A DNA stretch of 9,079 bases, taken from positions 1-9,079 of the forward strand of contig CANLGS010000102.1 of the NCBI GenBank assembly GCA_947490035.1, read 5' to 3'. The notes below the pieces were generated by a model, which ran no database searches, was not told where the DNA came from, and saw nothing but the letters and a program-made list of their open reading frames with translations. Positions 1 to 6,176 of this stretch are shown in pieces. The first letter of the stretch is position 1. Each line of letters starts with the position of its first letter. Source of the DNA: Gemmataceae bacterium. GTDB taxonomy: Bacteria > Planctomycetota > Planctomycetia > Gemmatales > Gemmataceae. The position numbers and the translations under genes are program-made.

Positions 1-136
1 CGGGGTCACTCTGGAGTCGCGTCTCCATGTCACGAAGGGCCGCCAGGAACTCATCGCGGACGCCGACGCGCACCGCGACACGTCCCCATACGCGCAGTTT
101 GGTCAACACCTCGGGCCTGTACGAAACGCTCGCCAT
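1..136 (-). CDS. 5' part of a small protein, possible toxin of a TA pair (runs off the window)
   Basis: An open frame starts at ATG 136-134 on the minus strand and runs without a stop for 45 codons to the window edge, so only the N-terminus is visible (begins MASVSYRPEVLTKLRVWG, ends ...METRLQSDP). A GAGGG Shine-Dalgarno at 143-147 lies 6 nt before the ATG and overlaps the TGA of the upstream gene (146-148), which points to translational coupling. The helical stretch FLAALRDMETRLQSDP resembles the second helix of RelE/ParE-like toxins, where 'L...L..DP' is common. That is a resemblance only, because the catalytic C-terminal part lies outside the window. The tandem arrangement with a coiled-coil acidic protein upstream fits a toxin-antitoxin operon. 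It could equally be a planctomycete-specific protein of unknown function. Confidence 0.6.
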   Translation of the reverse strand, partial: MASVSYRPEVLTKLRVWGRVAVRVGVRDEFLAALRDMETRLQSDP

Positions 137-145
137 CTCGTTCCC

Positions 146-433
146 TCAACTCGCTTCGAGTTCCGCGATCAACTTACTCAACTCTTCGGAGTTGGGCACG
201 GCTGCGAGAACTTCTTCCTCGGTCGGCGGGATCGGTATCCACGTTTTTAGGATGTCGGTCAATTCAGCCGCGTAGTAGGTCTTCTGCCGCTGGAGCGTGG
301 CGACTTGCTCGCGAAGGCTCTCCATCTCGGCTTTCATCCGTGCGAACTCTTCCGTCGACATGACGACCGCGAACACCTGCCCGTCGGCGGTGCGCAGTTC
401 CTGGATCGGAACCGCGTTGGCGGGAACGACCAT
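146..433 (-). CDS. Small coiled-coil protein, possible antitoxin
   Basis: This is a 95-residue soluble protein with no signal peptide or membrane segment. Start ATG 433-431 is supported by a strong GGGAGG Shine-Dalgarno (440-445) with a 6-nt spacer. The N-terminus is a short beta-like segment with ADGQVFAVVMSTEEF (about residues 16-30). Residues 27-62 form a charged heptad-patterned helix likely to be a coiled coil. The acidic C-terminus (TEEEVLAAVPNSEELSKLIAELEAS) looks like another helix. The protein is the first gene of a two-gene unit: the next ATG is only 9 nt past its stop and shares its ribosome binding site. Size, acidity, gene order and coupling are typical of type II antitoxins, but I see no recognisable DNA-binding fold such as AbrB, RHH or Phd. 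The assignment is therefore context-based and weak, though the gene itself is well supported. Confidence 0.75.
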   Translation of the reverse strand: MVVPANAVPIQELRTADGQVFAVVMSTEEFARMKAEMESLREQVATLQRQKTYYAAELTDILKTWIPIPPTEEEVLAAVPNSEELSKLIAELEAS

Positions 434-502
434 TGCTAACCTCCCTTTTGGGTGTACTGCCTGATGACATGATACCCGCTCGGCGCGGCGGGTTGAAGTG
501 CT

Positions 503-1957
503 TCACGAGGCCGCGCCGGGATCGGTCTGCGCGCACAGCCGGGTCTCCAACTCCACCCGCTCGGTGATGTCGCGGGCCACCGCGAAGATGACGTTCTCCT
601 CCGGGATCGACTGCGCCGTCCACTCGAACCACCGGTACGCGCCGCGCACGTCGCGGTACCGGTTGCGGAAGTGGACCACCGGCAGGCCGCGCGCCAGCTT
701 CTCCGTCTCCACGACCGTTTTCGCGCGGTCGTCCGCGTGGACGAAGTCGATGAACGGCCGCGACACCAACTCCGCGGACGTGTAGCCGAGGACGCGGGTG
801 AAGTTCGCGTTCACCCGGCGGAACTGGCCGTCCAGCCCGGCGATGCACATCAGGTCCGGCGTCAGGTCGAAGTACCGCACCAGGTCGCGCTCGGCCTGGC
901 GCAGGTCCGACTCGACGTACGCGGTCAGCGCGGTCGCCACCTCGCGCGCGCTGCGCGGCCGGTCCTCCGGGTGCGGCGCCAGGCACCGCTTCGCCAGCGC
1001 CACCAGTTCCCGCGCCGCCGGCGACGCGTTCAGCCGGGCGAACGTGTCCGCGAGGTCCGCCAGCGCCGCCTGCGCGAGCACCCGGCGGGTACTCTTGCCC
1101 AGGTACGGCGGCTGCCCCGTCAGGATGGCGCACAGGATGGCGCCCAGCCCGAACACGTCGGTGCGCTCGTCGAGGGCGCCGGCGTTGGCCTGCTCCGGCG
1201 ACAGGTACGACGGCGTGCCGCCCACCTGCAATTGCGGATTTCGGATTGCGGAATGCGGAATGGAAACAGCAGACGCGGACTTCGGTTTCGTCTTCTCTTC
1301 ATTCCGCATTCCGCATTCTGCATTCCGCGTTTGGCGAGCCAGCCCCCAGTCCATCACCTGCACCACGCCGAACGCCGCCACCATCACGTTCGACGGCTTG
1401 AGGTCGCAGTGGATCACGCCGCGGGTGTGCGCGTACGCCAGCGCCTGGCAGATGCGCTCGAACACCTGGAGGAAGCGCGCCAGGTCGTCCGTCGGCCTCT
1501 TGCGCGCCAGCAGCTTGGCGTCGAGCGTGTGCCCGTCCACCAGGCGCATCGCGAAGAACGGCCGCGTGTCGGGCAGCTCGCCCAGTTCGTACACGGGTAT
1601 GATGTTGGGGTGCTGGAGTACCCCGGTGATCCGCGCCTCCTCGACGAACCGCTCGCGGTAGCCGGGCTTGCCGAGGTGCTTTTCCAGGAGCACCTTGACG
1701 GCCACCTCACGCCCCAGATCCGGGTCGTGCGCGGCCAGGATGGCGCCCATGCCGCCGCGCGCCAGTTCGCGCGACACGCGGTAGCGACCCACGAGCGGCG
1801 GGAACGACCCGAGCGCGGGCGCCTCGGCGGTCCCGTCGTTCATCGCGGTGAAGGTTCGGTCGGGCGCGAAGGGGGACGGAAACAACAGGGCCGTCCGCTC
1901 CGGGTCGGAGCCGTCGTCGAGCGGAAGCGCGGAAGGGAGGGGCGTAGGGTCGGACAC
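503..1957 (-). CDS. Ser/Thr protein kinase with C-terminal PAS domain
   Basis: The 484-residue protein is a Hanks-type kinase followed by a PAS sensor. The start is GTG 1957-1955, preceded by GGGAG at 1965-1969 (7-nt spacer); the first ATG would be Met39. Residues 1-55 are a disordered leader. The kinase domain spans about 56-350: glycine loop ELARGGMGA (64-72), ATP-anchoring Lys88 in AVKVLL, alpha-C Glu106 or Glu107, catalytic HCDLKPSN (183-190; Cys replaces the Arg of HRD), metal-binding D203 in DWG, GTPSYLSPE (247-255), alpha-F Asp267, and Arg333 near the lobe end. The PAS domain covers about 355-466 and ends at the usual ARDITERVELETRL linker, after which the protein stops with no histidine kinase or cyclase output. 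There is no transmembrane segment, so it should be cytosolic. Residues 210-242, between DWG and GTP, are encoded by a palindromic DNA repeat. Substrate and ligand cannot be told from sequence. Confidence 0.93.
   Translation of the reverse strand: MSDPTPLPSALPLDDGSDPERTALLFPSPFAPDRTFTAMNDGTAEAPALGSFPPLVGRYRVSRELARGGMGAILAAHDPDLGREVAVKVLLEKHLGKPGYRERFVEEARITGVLQHPNIIPVYELGELPDTRPFFAMRLVDGHTLDAKLLARKRPTDDLARFLQVFERICQALAYAHTRGVIHCDLKPSNVMVAAFGVVQVMDWGLARQTRNAECGMRNEEKTKPKSASAVSIPHSAIRNPQLQVGGTPSYLSPEQANAGALDERTDVFGLGAILCAILTGQPPYLGKSTRRVLAQAALADLADTFARLNASPAARELVALAKRCLAPHPEDRPRSAREVATALTAYVESDLRQAERDLVRYFDLTPDLMCIAGLDGQFRRVNANFTRVLGYTSAELVSRPFIDFVHADDRAKTVVETEKLARGLPVVHFRNRYRDVRGAYRWFEWTAQSIPEENVIFAVARDITERVELETRLCAQTDPGAAS
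1233..1329. repeat. Palindromic repeat A (heptamer-built arms) inside the kinase gene
   Basis: The left arm 1233-1262 and right arm 1300-1329 are inverted copies that match at about 25 of 30 positions, with a 37-nt spacer. Each arm is itself four tandem heptamers of GCGGAAT (or its complement ATTCCGC) with a few substitutions. The element lies wholly inside the kinase frame and encodes residues 210-242 (TRNAECGMRN...IPHSAIRNPQ) in the activation segment. A low-complexity palindrome translated in frame within a conserved fold indicates a late insertion, or expansion of a tolerated loop. It is not a CRISPR: the units are 7 bp with no unique spacers. Confidence 0.85.
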
Positions 1958-2164
1958 GGCTGGCTCCCGCAGGGACTGCCGCGACCCCGAACTGCCAGCG
2001 TTCCAGCCGGCACAGCGGGGCCGTAGTCAGGCTTCGGCCGGGCGAGGGCCATTGGGCGAAGCACTGCCACGTTCCATCCTGAATGGCTCCGCGTGAAGTG
2101 TCAACCGTTGAAGGGAGTGATTCTGCCGATTCTTCCGGCTGTGCTACTCACTTCGGGGTTTTGC
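1958..2164. other. Intergenic region upstream of the kinase
   Basis: Together with repeat B, this makes a gene-free stretch of about 305 bases between the kinase start and the symporter stop. Apart from the kinase ribosome binding site (1965-1969) I see no credible gene, and open frames here are short and uncharacteristic. The kinase promoter presumably lies here, because the symporter upstream on the same strand ends in a large palindrome that could block read-through. I cannot point to a convincing -35/-10 pair. Confidence 0.4.
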
Positions 2165-2315
2165 CCTCTCCCCTTGCGGGAGAGGGTGGCCGGCGCTTCG
2201 CCGGACGGGTAGGGGTGAGGGATCAAGAGGGAAACGCGAAGCTCTTTTCAAGCGTGAAGCCTTTACCCCTCACCCGTCCGCGAAGCGCGGCCACCCTCTC
2301 CCGCAAGGGGAGAGG
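2165..2315. repeat. Palindromic repeat B, long inverted repeat overlapping the symporter 3' end
   Basis: The left arm (about 2165-2220) starts CCTCTCCCCTTGCGGGAGAG. The right arm (about 2263-2315) is its near-complete reverse complement, with single-base gaps only around the inner GGCGCTTCGCC / GCGCTTCGC core. Each arm also holds smaller hairpins (CTCTCCC...GGGAGAG and the CGCTTCG core). The spacer is about 40-45 nt. The right arm encodes residues 433-449 and the TAA stop of the symporter. In RNA it would form a very stable stem and could act as a transcript end or barrier for minus-strand transcription. I infer a REP/MITE-like non-autonomous element. Confidence 0.88.
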
Positions 2316-3612
2316 AAGAGTGTAAGGCCGGCGGTTCCACGCCCGGCTCGCTCCGCGCCACGAAGATCGCCGTGGTCAGGTCCGCGGTCACGTTCACCGT
2401 CGTGCGGCACATGTCGAGGATGCGGTCCACGCCGATCACCAGCGCGATGGCACCGGCCGGCACGTCGAACTGAACCAGGATCAGGCCGATCAGCGGGAGC
2501 GACCCGCCCGGCACGCCGGCCATGCCCATCGCGGTCAGGATGCACAGCCCGAGGGCGAGCAGTTGCTGTTCGAGAGACAGATCCTTGCCGAACGCCTGCG
2601 CCAGGAACAGCACCGTGACCGCCTCGAACAGGGCGGTGCCGTTGTGGTTCATGCTGGCGCTGAGCGGCAGCACGAAGTTCGACACCCGCTTCGGGACGCC
2701 CAACTCCTCCTCCGCGCACCGGATGGCGGTCGGGAGCGTGGCGCTGGACGAACTCGTGCTGAACGCGGTGAGCATCGTCCCACGGGACTTCCGGAAGAAC
2801 TCCCACGGCGACATCCCTCCCAGCACCTTCACCAACACCGGCAGCACCACGAACTGGTGGATCGCCAGCCCACCCAACACCGTAAGAACGAACGCCCCGA
2901 GCGAGAACAGGAGCGTGTAGCCGAGTTTGGCAGTTGTCGAGAATAAGAGCGCGAACACCGCGTAGGGGGCGATCGCCATCGCCCACCGGACGATCACCTC
3001 CGTCACCTGGTTGACGGCTTCGAGGAGGGTGACGAGGTGTGCGGCCCGGTGCGGCTCGATGCGGGTCAGCGCGAAGCCGACCAGCAGTCCGGTGAACACG
3101 ACCGCCGGCATGTCCTTCTCGACCAGCGCGAGGAACGGGTTGGCGGGCACGAAGTCCACGAGCGTCTGGACGCCGAACTCCTTCTTCTTGGCCTTGTCGA
3201 GCTTCTCCTTGGCCTCGCCGCCGAACTCGGCCATCAGCCCGTCGCGCAGGTCGCGGGCCGCGTGGCCCGGCTTGATGACGTTCACCAGCGTCAACCCGAT
3301 GACCGCGGCGAGTGCAGTGGTGACCAGGAAGTAGCCGATGGTCTTGGCCGCGACGCGGCCGACGTTCGCGGTCCCGCCCAGGCGGGTGACGCCGAGCGCG
3401 AGCGACGCGAACACGAGCGGCAGGATGGCGAGGAACAGCAGGTTGAGGAACACCGCCCCGACCGGCCGGGCGAGGTTCCGGACCACCCAATCGACCGGTT
3501 CCGCAGCGACGACGCCGCGCTGCACCAGCGCGTTGGCGGCGCACCCGACGGCGGCTCCCCCGACAAGGCCGATGAGGATGCGCGTGTGCGAGACAGTCGA
3601 GGGCGCGGACAT
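2263..3612 (-). CDS. Dicarboxylate/amino acid:cation symporter (DAACS family)
   Basis: This 449-residue inner-membrane carrier of the glutamate-transporter fold takes up amino acids or dicarboxylates with Na+ or H+. Family marks in order are: hydrophobic TM helices from residue 11; LVDFVPANPF (151-160) before TM4; the serine-rich hairpin HP1 STSSSSATLPTA (285-296); the TM7 motif NHNGT (322-326) in place of the usual NMDGT; HP2 GMAGVPGGS (363-371); and TM8 DRILDMCRTTVNVTAD (396-411). TM8 keeps Asp400, Arg403, Thr404, Asn407 and Asp411, equivalent to GltPh D394, R397, T398, N401 and D405. The Arg favours an acidic substrate. A charged insert (about 118-147) lengthens the loop before TM4. The ATG at 3612 has only a weak AAGAGAA site. 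The last ~17 residues come from repeat B, so the native C-terminus probably ended near residue 432. Confidence 0.92.
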   Translation of the reverse strand: MSAPSTVSHTRILIGLVGGAAVGCAANALVQRGVVAAEPVDWVVRNLARPVGAVFLNLLFLAILPLVFASLALGVTRLGGTANVGRVAAKTIGYFLVTTALAAVIGLTLVNVIKPGHAARDLRDGLMAEFGGEAKEKLDKAKKKEFGVQTLVDFVPANPFLALVEKDMPAVVFTGLLVGFALTRIEPHRAAHLVTLLEAVNQVTEVIVRWAMAIAPYAVFALLFSTTAKLGYTLLFSLGAFVLTVLGGLAIHQFVVLPVLVKVLGGMSPWEFFRKSRGTMLTAFSTSSSSATLPTAIRCAEEELGVPKRVSNFVLPLSASMNHNGTALFEAVTVLFLAQAFGKDLSLEQQLLALGLCILTAMGMAGVPGGSLPLIGLILVQFDVPAGAIALVIGVDRILDMCRTTVNVTADLTTAIFVARSEPGVEPPALHSSSPLAGEGGRASRTGEG

Positions 3613-3622
3613 GGCGTTCTCT

Positions 3623-3709
3623 TGGCGAGCGGGGGCGTCAGCCCCCTGATAGTTTCACTTGCGTAAACGATGGGCGCAACAATCAGGGGGCTGACGCCCC
3701 CGCTCGCCA
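3623..3709. repeat. Palindromic repeat C, perfect 28-bp inverted repeat
   Basis: The arms 3623-3650 and 3682-3709 are exact reverse complements separated by 31 nt. Each arm (TGGCGAGCGGGGGCGTCAGC..., ending CCCCTGAT) also contains its own hairpin, GGGGGC-GTCA-GCCCCC, so single arms can fold alone. The element fills most of the 137-bp gap between the TPR-like gene and the symporter on the minus strand. It ends 10 nt before the symporter ATG and so would fold within its 5' leader. A third copy of the arm lies at 5662-5690. Confidence 0.9.
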
Positions 3710-3749
3710 TTGTCTGATTGTTGCCCGTGATGTCCACCGTGCGCGACAG

Positions 3750-4451
3750 TCACTTCGGAAGGGTTTTCGGCAGTGAACCGGGCTTGGGCTTCGGAACGCC
3801 GTCCGGCCACGGCTTCAACTCATCGAGTTTCGACGCCTTGAGGCGAGAACGAACCACCAACGTGCCGCGCAGCCCGAGCAGTTTCAACCGTTCGTCTGGC
3901 GTCAGCAGCCAGGCTTTCGGGTGCTGCTTGTCGATGATACCTTTCTCGATCACGTCGAGCAGGGCAGTAAGGTCTTCCAGTTGTTCGGCTGCGCGGTAGA
4001 GTTGAACCGCGAACTCGGCCACACCGGTGTCGCCCCAAGTAGGCGCTCCGGCTGCTTCGAGGCACACGCGAGCAGCCGCAGCGTGATCCCCCAAATGTGC
4101 ATGACAGAGAGCAATCCGGCGGTAACGGTTGTCCCTCATCGACATGGCACAGTTGTAGCAAAAGCTCTGCGGCTCCCACCGCGTGTATGCGTCGAGGGCT
4201 TCCTTGTATTGCCCCTTCTCGAAGTGCGCGCGTGCGACGGGTTCCAGCGGCGGTGCGGCCCACACCGGGTCGCGTACTCCGCGCGAGGTCGCCGCATCCG
4301 CGGGGTTCGCCGCGGGCGGTTTAGGCGTGACCACCGGTTCGCCCGCCGGAGCCGGTTTAGGTTCGGACGCGGGAACCGGCTCGGCCGCGCGGAAATAACC
4401 CGAAGCGCTCGCCGCGAGCGCGAACCCGATCAGCAGACGGCACGCAAACAT
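3750..4451 (-). CDS. Secreted protein with TPR-like helices, function unknown
   Basis: The 233-residue protein begins at ATG 4451-4449, supported by GAGG (4459-4462) with a 7-nt spacer. A hydrophobic N-terminus (RLLIGFALAASASG, residues 5-18) looks like a Sec signal peptide, although the cleavage point is unclear. Residues 24-70 are a proline/alanine-rich linker. From residue 72 two helical hairpins of TPR character follow: VARAHFEKGQYKEALDAY and RRIALCHAHLGDHAAAARVCLEA. A CYNC pair (Cys98, Cys101) lies between them and could bind a metal or form a disulfide. The lysine/proline-rich tail (213-233) may be disordered. It is likely periplasmic. It is the first gene of the leftward series and diverges from the amidohydrolase. 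I do not recognise a named family. Confidence 0.82.
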   Translation of the reverse strand: MFACRLLIGFALAASASGYFRAAEPVPASEPKPAPAGEPVVTPKPPAANPADAATSRGVRDPVWAAPPLEPVARAHFEKGQYKEALDAYTRWEPQSFCYNCAMSMRDNRYRRIALCHAHLGDHAAAARVCLEAAGAPTWGDTGVAEFAVQLYRAAEQLEDLTALLDVIEKGIIDKQHPKAWLLTPDERLKLLGLRGTLVVRSRLKASKLDELKPWPDGVPKPKPGSLPKTLPK

Positions 4452-4598
4452 CGGGATACCTCGAACTCGGATGATACCGCACTTCTCGCAGTATAACCCG
4501 CCCGCGAGTGTTCTGTTGGCAGGGGTCGCGGCTAAACCACTGGCCCGCGCGCCGCTGCGTCGGTAAGGTGCTTCACAACACCCTCACGGCGGCGCGCC
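4452..4598. promoter_or_regulatory. Divergent intergenic region
   Basis: These 147 bases separate the start codons of two divergently transcribed genes, so at least two promoters should lie here. A TATAAC hexamer at 4492-4497 could be a -10 for rightward transcription, but no matching -35 is visible. The amidohydrolase lacks a clear Shine-Dalgarno (only GGCGGCG before its ATG). No strong palindromic operator was seen. Confidence 0.3.
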
Positions 4599-6176
4599 AT
4601 GTTCGATTACCTCATCCGCAACGGGCGCGTCGTGGACGGCTCCGGGCTGCCGTGGTTCGCGGCCGATGTCGGCATCACCGGCGACCGCATCACCGCCGTC
4701 GGCCGACTCGCCAAAGCACCCGCGAAGCAGACCATTGACGCGAAGGGCAAGATCGTCTGCCCCGGCTTCGTGGACGCGCACGTCCACGGCGACCTGCCGC
4801 TGCTCGCAGACCCGGTACACGAACAGGGCGTCCGGCAGGGTGTGACCACGCACGTCATCGGGCAAGACGGGGTCGCGTTCGCGCCCGCGTCTTCGGACAC
4901 GATGGCGTACATGAGAAGGTACACCGCCGGGTTCAACGGGAACTTCCCCACGCCCGGCCGCAGTTGGCACACCGTCACCAAGTTCCTCTCGCAGTTCGAC
5001 GGGCAGTGCGCAATCAACGCCTGCACGCTCATCCCCAACGGCAACGTGCGGATGGAGGTGATGGGCATCACGTCGCGCAAGCCGCACCCCGGCGAGATCG
5101 CGAAGATGCGGGCGATCGTTCGAGAGGGCATGGAGCAAGGCGCGGTCGGCCTCTCCAGCGGTCTGGACTACGTGCCGAGCCTCTACGCGGACGAGGACGA
5201 ACTCACCGCGCTGTGCGAAGAGATCACGCCTTACGGCGGAATCTACGTCACGCACATGCGCGGCTACAACGGGCAGAAGGCGCCGGCCGCGCTGCAAGAG
5301 GTGTTCAACATCGGCAAGCGCGCCGGCTGCGGCGTCCACGTGTCGCACTTCAACTGCCTCGCGGACCAGACCATTCCGTTACTGGACGCCGCACGCGCCG
5401 ATGGCATCGACGTAACCTTCGACCTGTACTGCTACCTGTACGGCAGCACGATTGTCGCGATGATTACGTTGCCGCCGGAGTTTCTGGAAGGCGGGATCGA
5501 GGCGACGGTCGCGCGGCTGAAGCTCCCCAGGACGCGCAAGGAACTGGAACTCGCGTTCTTGGCCCCGCGGTTCCCGATCCACACGATGCGCCTCGCAAGC
5601 CTCCCGCACCCCGACTGGAAGAAGTACGAGGGGATGACGCTGACCGAGGCGTGCGCGATTCATCAGGGGGCTGACGCCCCCCGCTCGCCAAAAGACGTGT
5701 TGGATTTCACCTGCGACTTGCTCATCGCGACCGACCTCGCGGCGGGGTGCGTGGTTCGGCACTTCGTCGAGCGCCAGGAATCCGACATCCAGAAGCTGAT
5801 GCGGCACCCGCTGATGATGGCCGGCAGCGACGGCATCTACGTCGGCGGGAAGCCGCACCCGCGCGGCACCGGCTGCTTCGCGCGCTACCTGGGCCACCAC
5901 GTGCGCAACGGCGACTGGTTGCTCGAAGAAGCCGTGATGAAGTGCTCGTACCACACCGCCCGGCGCTTCGGGCTGAAGGATCGCGGTTTGATCCGCGAAG
6001 GGTTGGCGGCGGACGTGGTGGTGTTCGACGCGGCCACGATCGCGGACCGCTCCACCTACGACGACGGCAAGGCGCTCGCGGTGGGCGTAGAACACGTGTT
6101 CGTGAACGGCACGCCGGTGTTGCTGAAGGGCGAGCGCACGAGCGCAAGGCCGGGACGCGGGTTGAAAAGACAATGA
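4599..6176 (+). CDS. N-acyl-D-amino-acid deacylase-like amidohydrolase
   Basis: This 525-residue metal-dependent hydrolase of the amidohydrolase superfamily (D-aminoacylase group) should cleave N-acyl groups from D-amino acids or a related amide in the cytosol; no signal peptide is present. Landmarks are: the N-terminal beta-sandwich strand YLIRNGRVVDGSG; metal ligands H61 and H63 in GFVDAHVHGD; IGQDG (87-91), where Asp90 stands at the position of the zinc-ligand Cys of characterised D-aminoacylases (GNCG); GLSSGLDYVPSLYA (184-197); H219 in THMR; H247 and H250 in HVSH; and the catalytic-Asp region AGSDGIYVGGKPHPRGTG (D411, H420). The length is normal for the group (about 480-530). Residues 355-364 (HQGADAPRSP) are encoded by a stray arm of repeat C and interrupt an otherwise smooth TEACA...KDVLDFT stretch. 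The TGA stop touches repeat D. Exact substrate unknown. Confidence 0.85.
   Translation: MFDYLIRNGRVVDGSGLPWFAADVGITGDRITAVGRLAKAPAKQTIDAKGKIVCPGFVDAHVHGDLPLLADPVHEQGVRQGVTTHVIGQDGVAFAPASSDTMAYMRRYTAGFNGNFPTPGRSWHTVTKFLSQFDGQCAINACTLIPNGNVRMEVMGITSRKPHPGEIAKMRAIVREGMEQGAVGLSSGLDYVPSLYADEDELTALCEEITPYGGIYVTHMRGYNGQKAPAALQEVFNIGKRAGCGVHVSHFNCLADQTIPLLDAARADGIDVTFDLYCYLYGSTIVAMITLPPEFLEGGIEATVARLKLPRTRKELELAFLAPRFPIHTMRLASLPHPDWKKYEGMTLTEACAIHQGADAPRSPKDVLDFTCDLLIATDLAAGCVVRHFVERQESDIQKLMRHPLMMAGSDGIYVGGKPHPRGTGCFARYLGHHVRNGDWLLEEAVMKCSYHTARRFGLKDRGLIREGLAADVVVFDAATIADRSTYDDGKALAVGVEHVFVNGTPVLLKGERTSARPGRGLKRQ
5662..5690. repeat. Solitary arm of repeat C inside the amidohydrolase gene
   Basis: These 29 nt match the right arm of the element at 3682-3709 over its whole length, with one extra C in the C-run (six instead of five). 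The copy is read in frame as HQGADAPRSP (residues 355-364). No second arm lies nearby. The single-base length difference makes a near-30-nt insertion frame-neutral. Confidence 0.85.

Noticed and set aside
474..493. Small hairpin (ACCCGC...GCGGGT) after the kinase gene as a terminator
   Set aside because: It has only 6 bp of stem and no T-run on either strand; in GC-rich DNA such stems occur by chance.
1233..1329. Possible CRISPR-like array of short repeats
   Set aside because: Units are 7 bp, directly adjacent and arranged as an inverted pair; there are no spacers and no cas genes.
671..2026. Long plus-strand open frame (451 codons) opposite the kinase
   Set aside because: It is an antisense shadow. 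Its translation is Arg/Gln/Val-rich without any domain, whereas the minus strand has full kinase and PAS motifs. High GC leaves few stops.
2270..3544. Long minus-strand open frame (424 codons) in another frame of the symporter
   Set aside because: The translation is Arg/Gly/Pro-rich and lacks membrane helices; the overlapping frame encodes a canonical DAACS transporter.
3291..3737. Minus-strand open frame containing ASGGVSPLIV and GLTPPLAK
   Set aside because: These peptides are translations of repeat C arms, and the rest is an out-of-frame reading of the symporter. It is not a gene.
4584..5348. Minus-strand open frame (254 codons) opposite the amidohydrolase
   Set aside because: It is antisense to conserved catalytic motifs of the amidohydrolase and has no recognisable domain.
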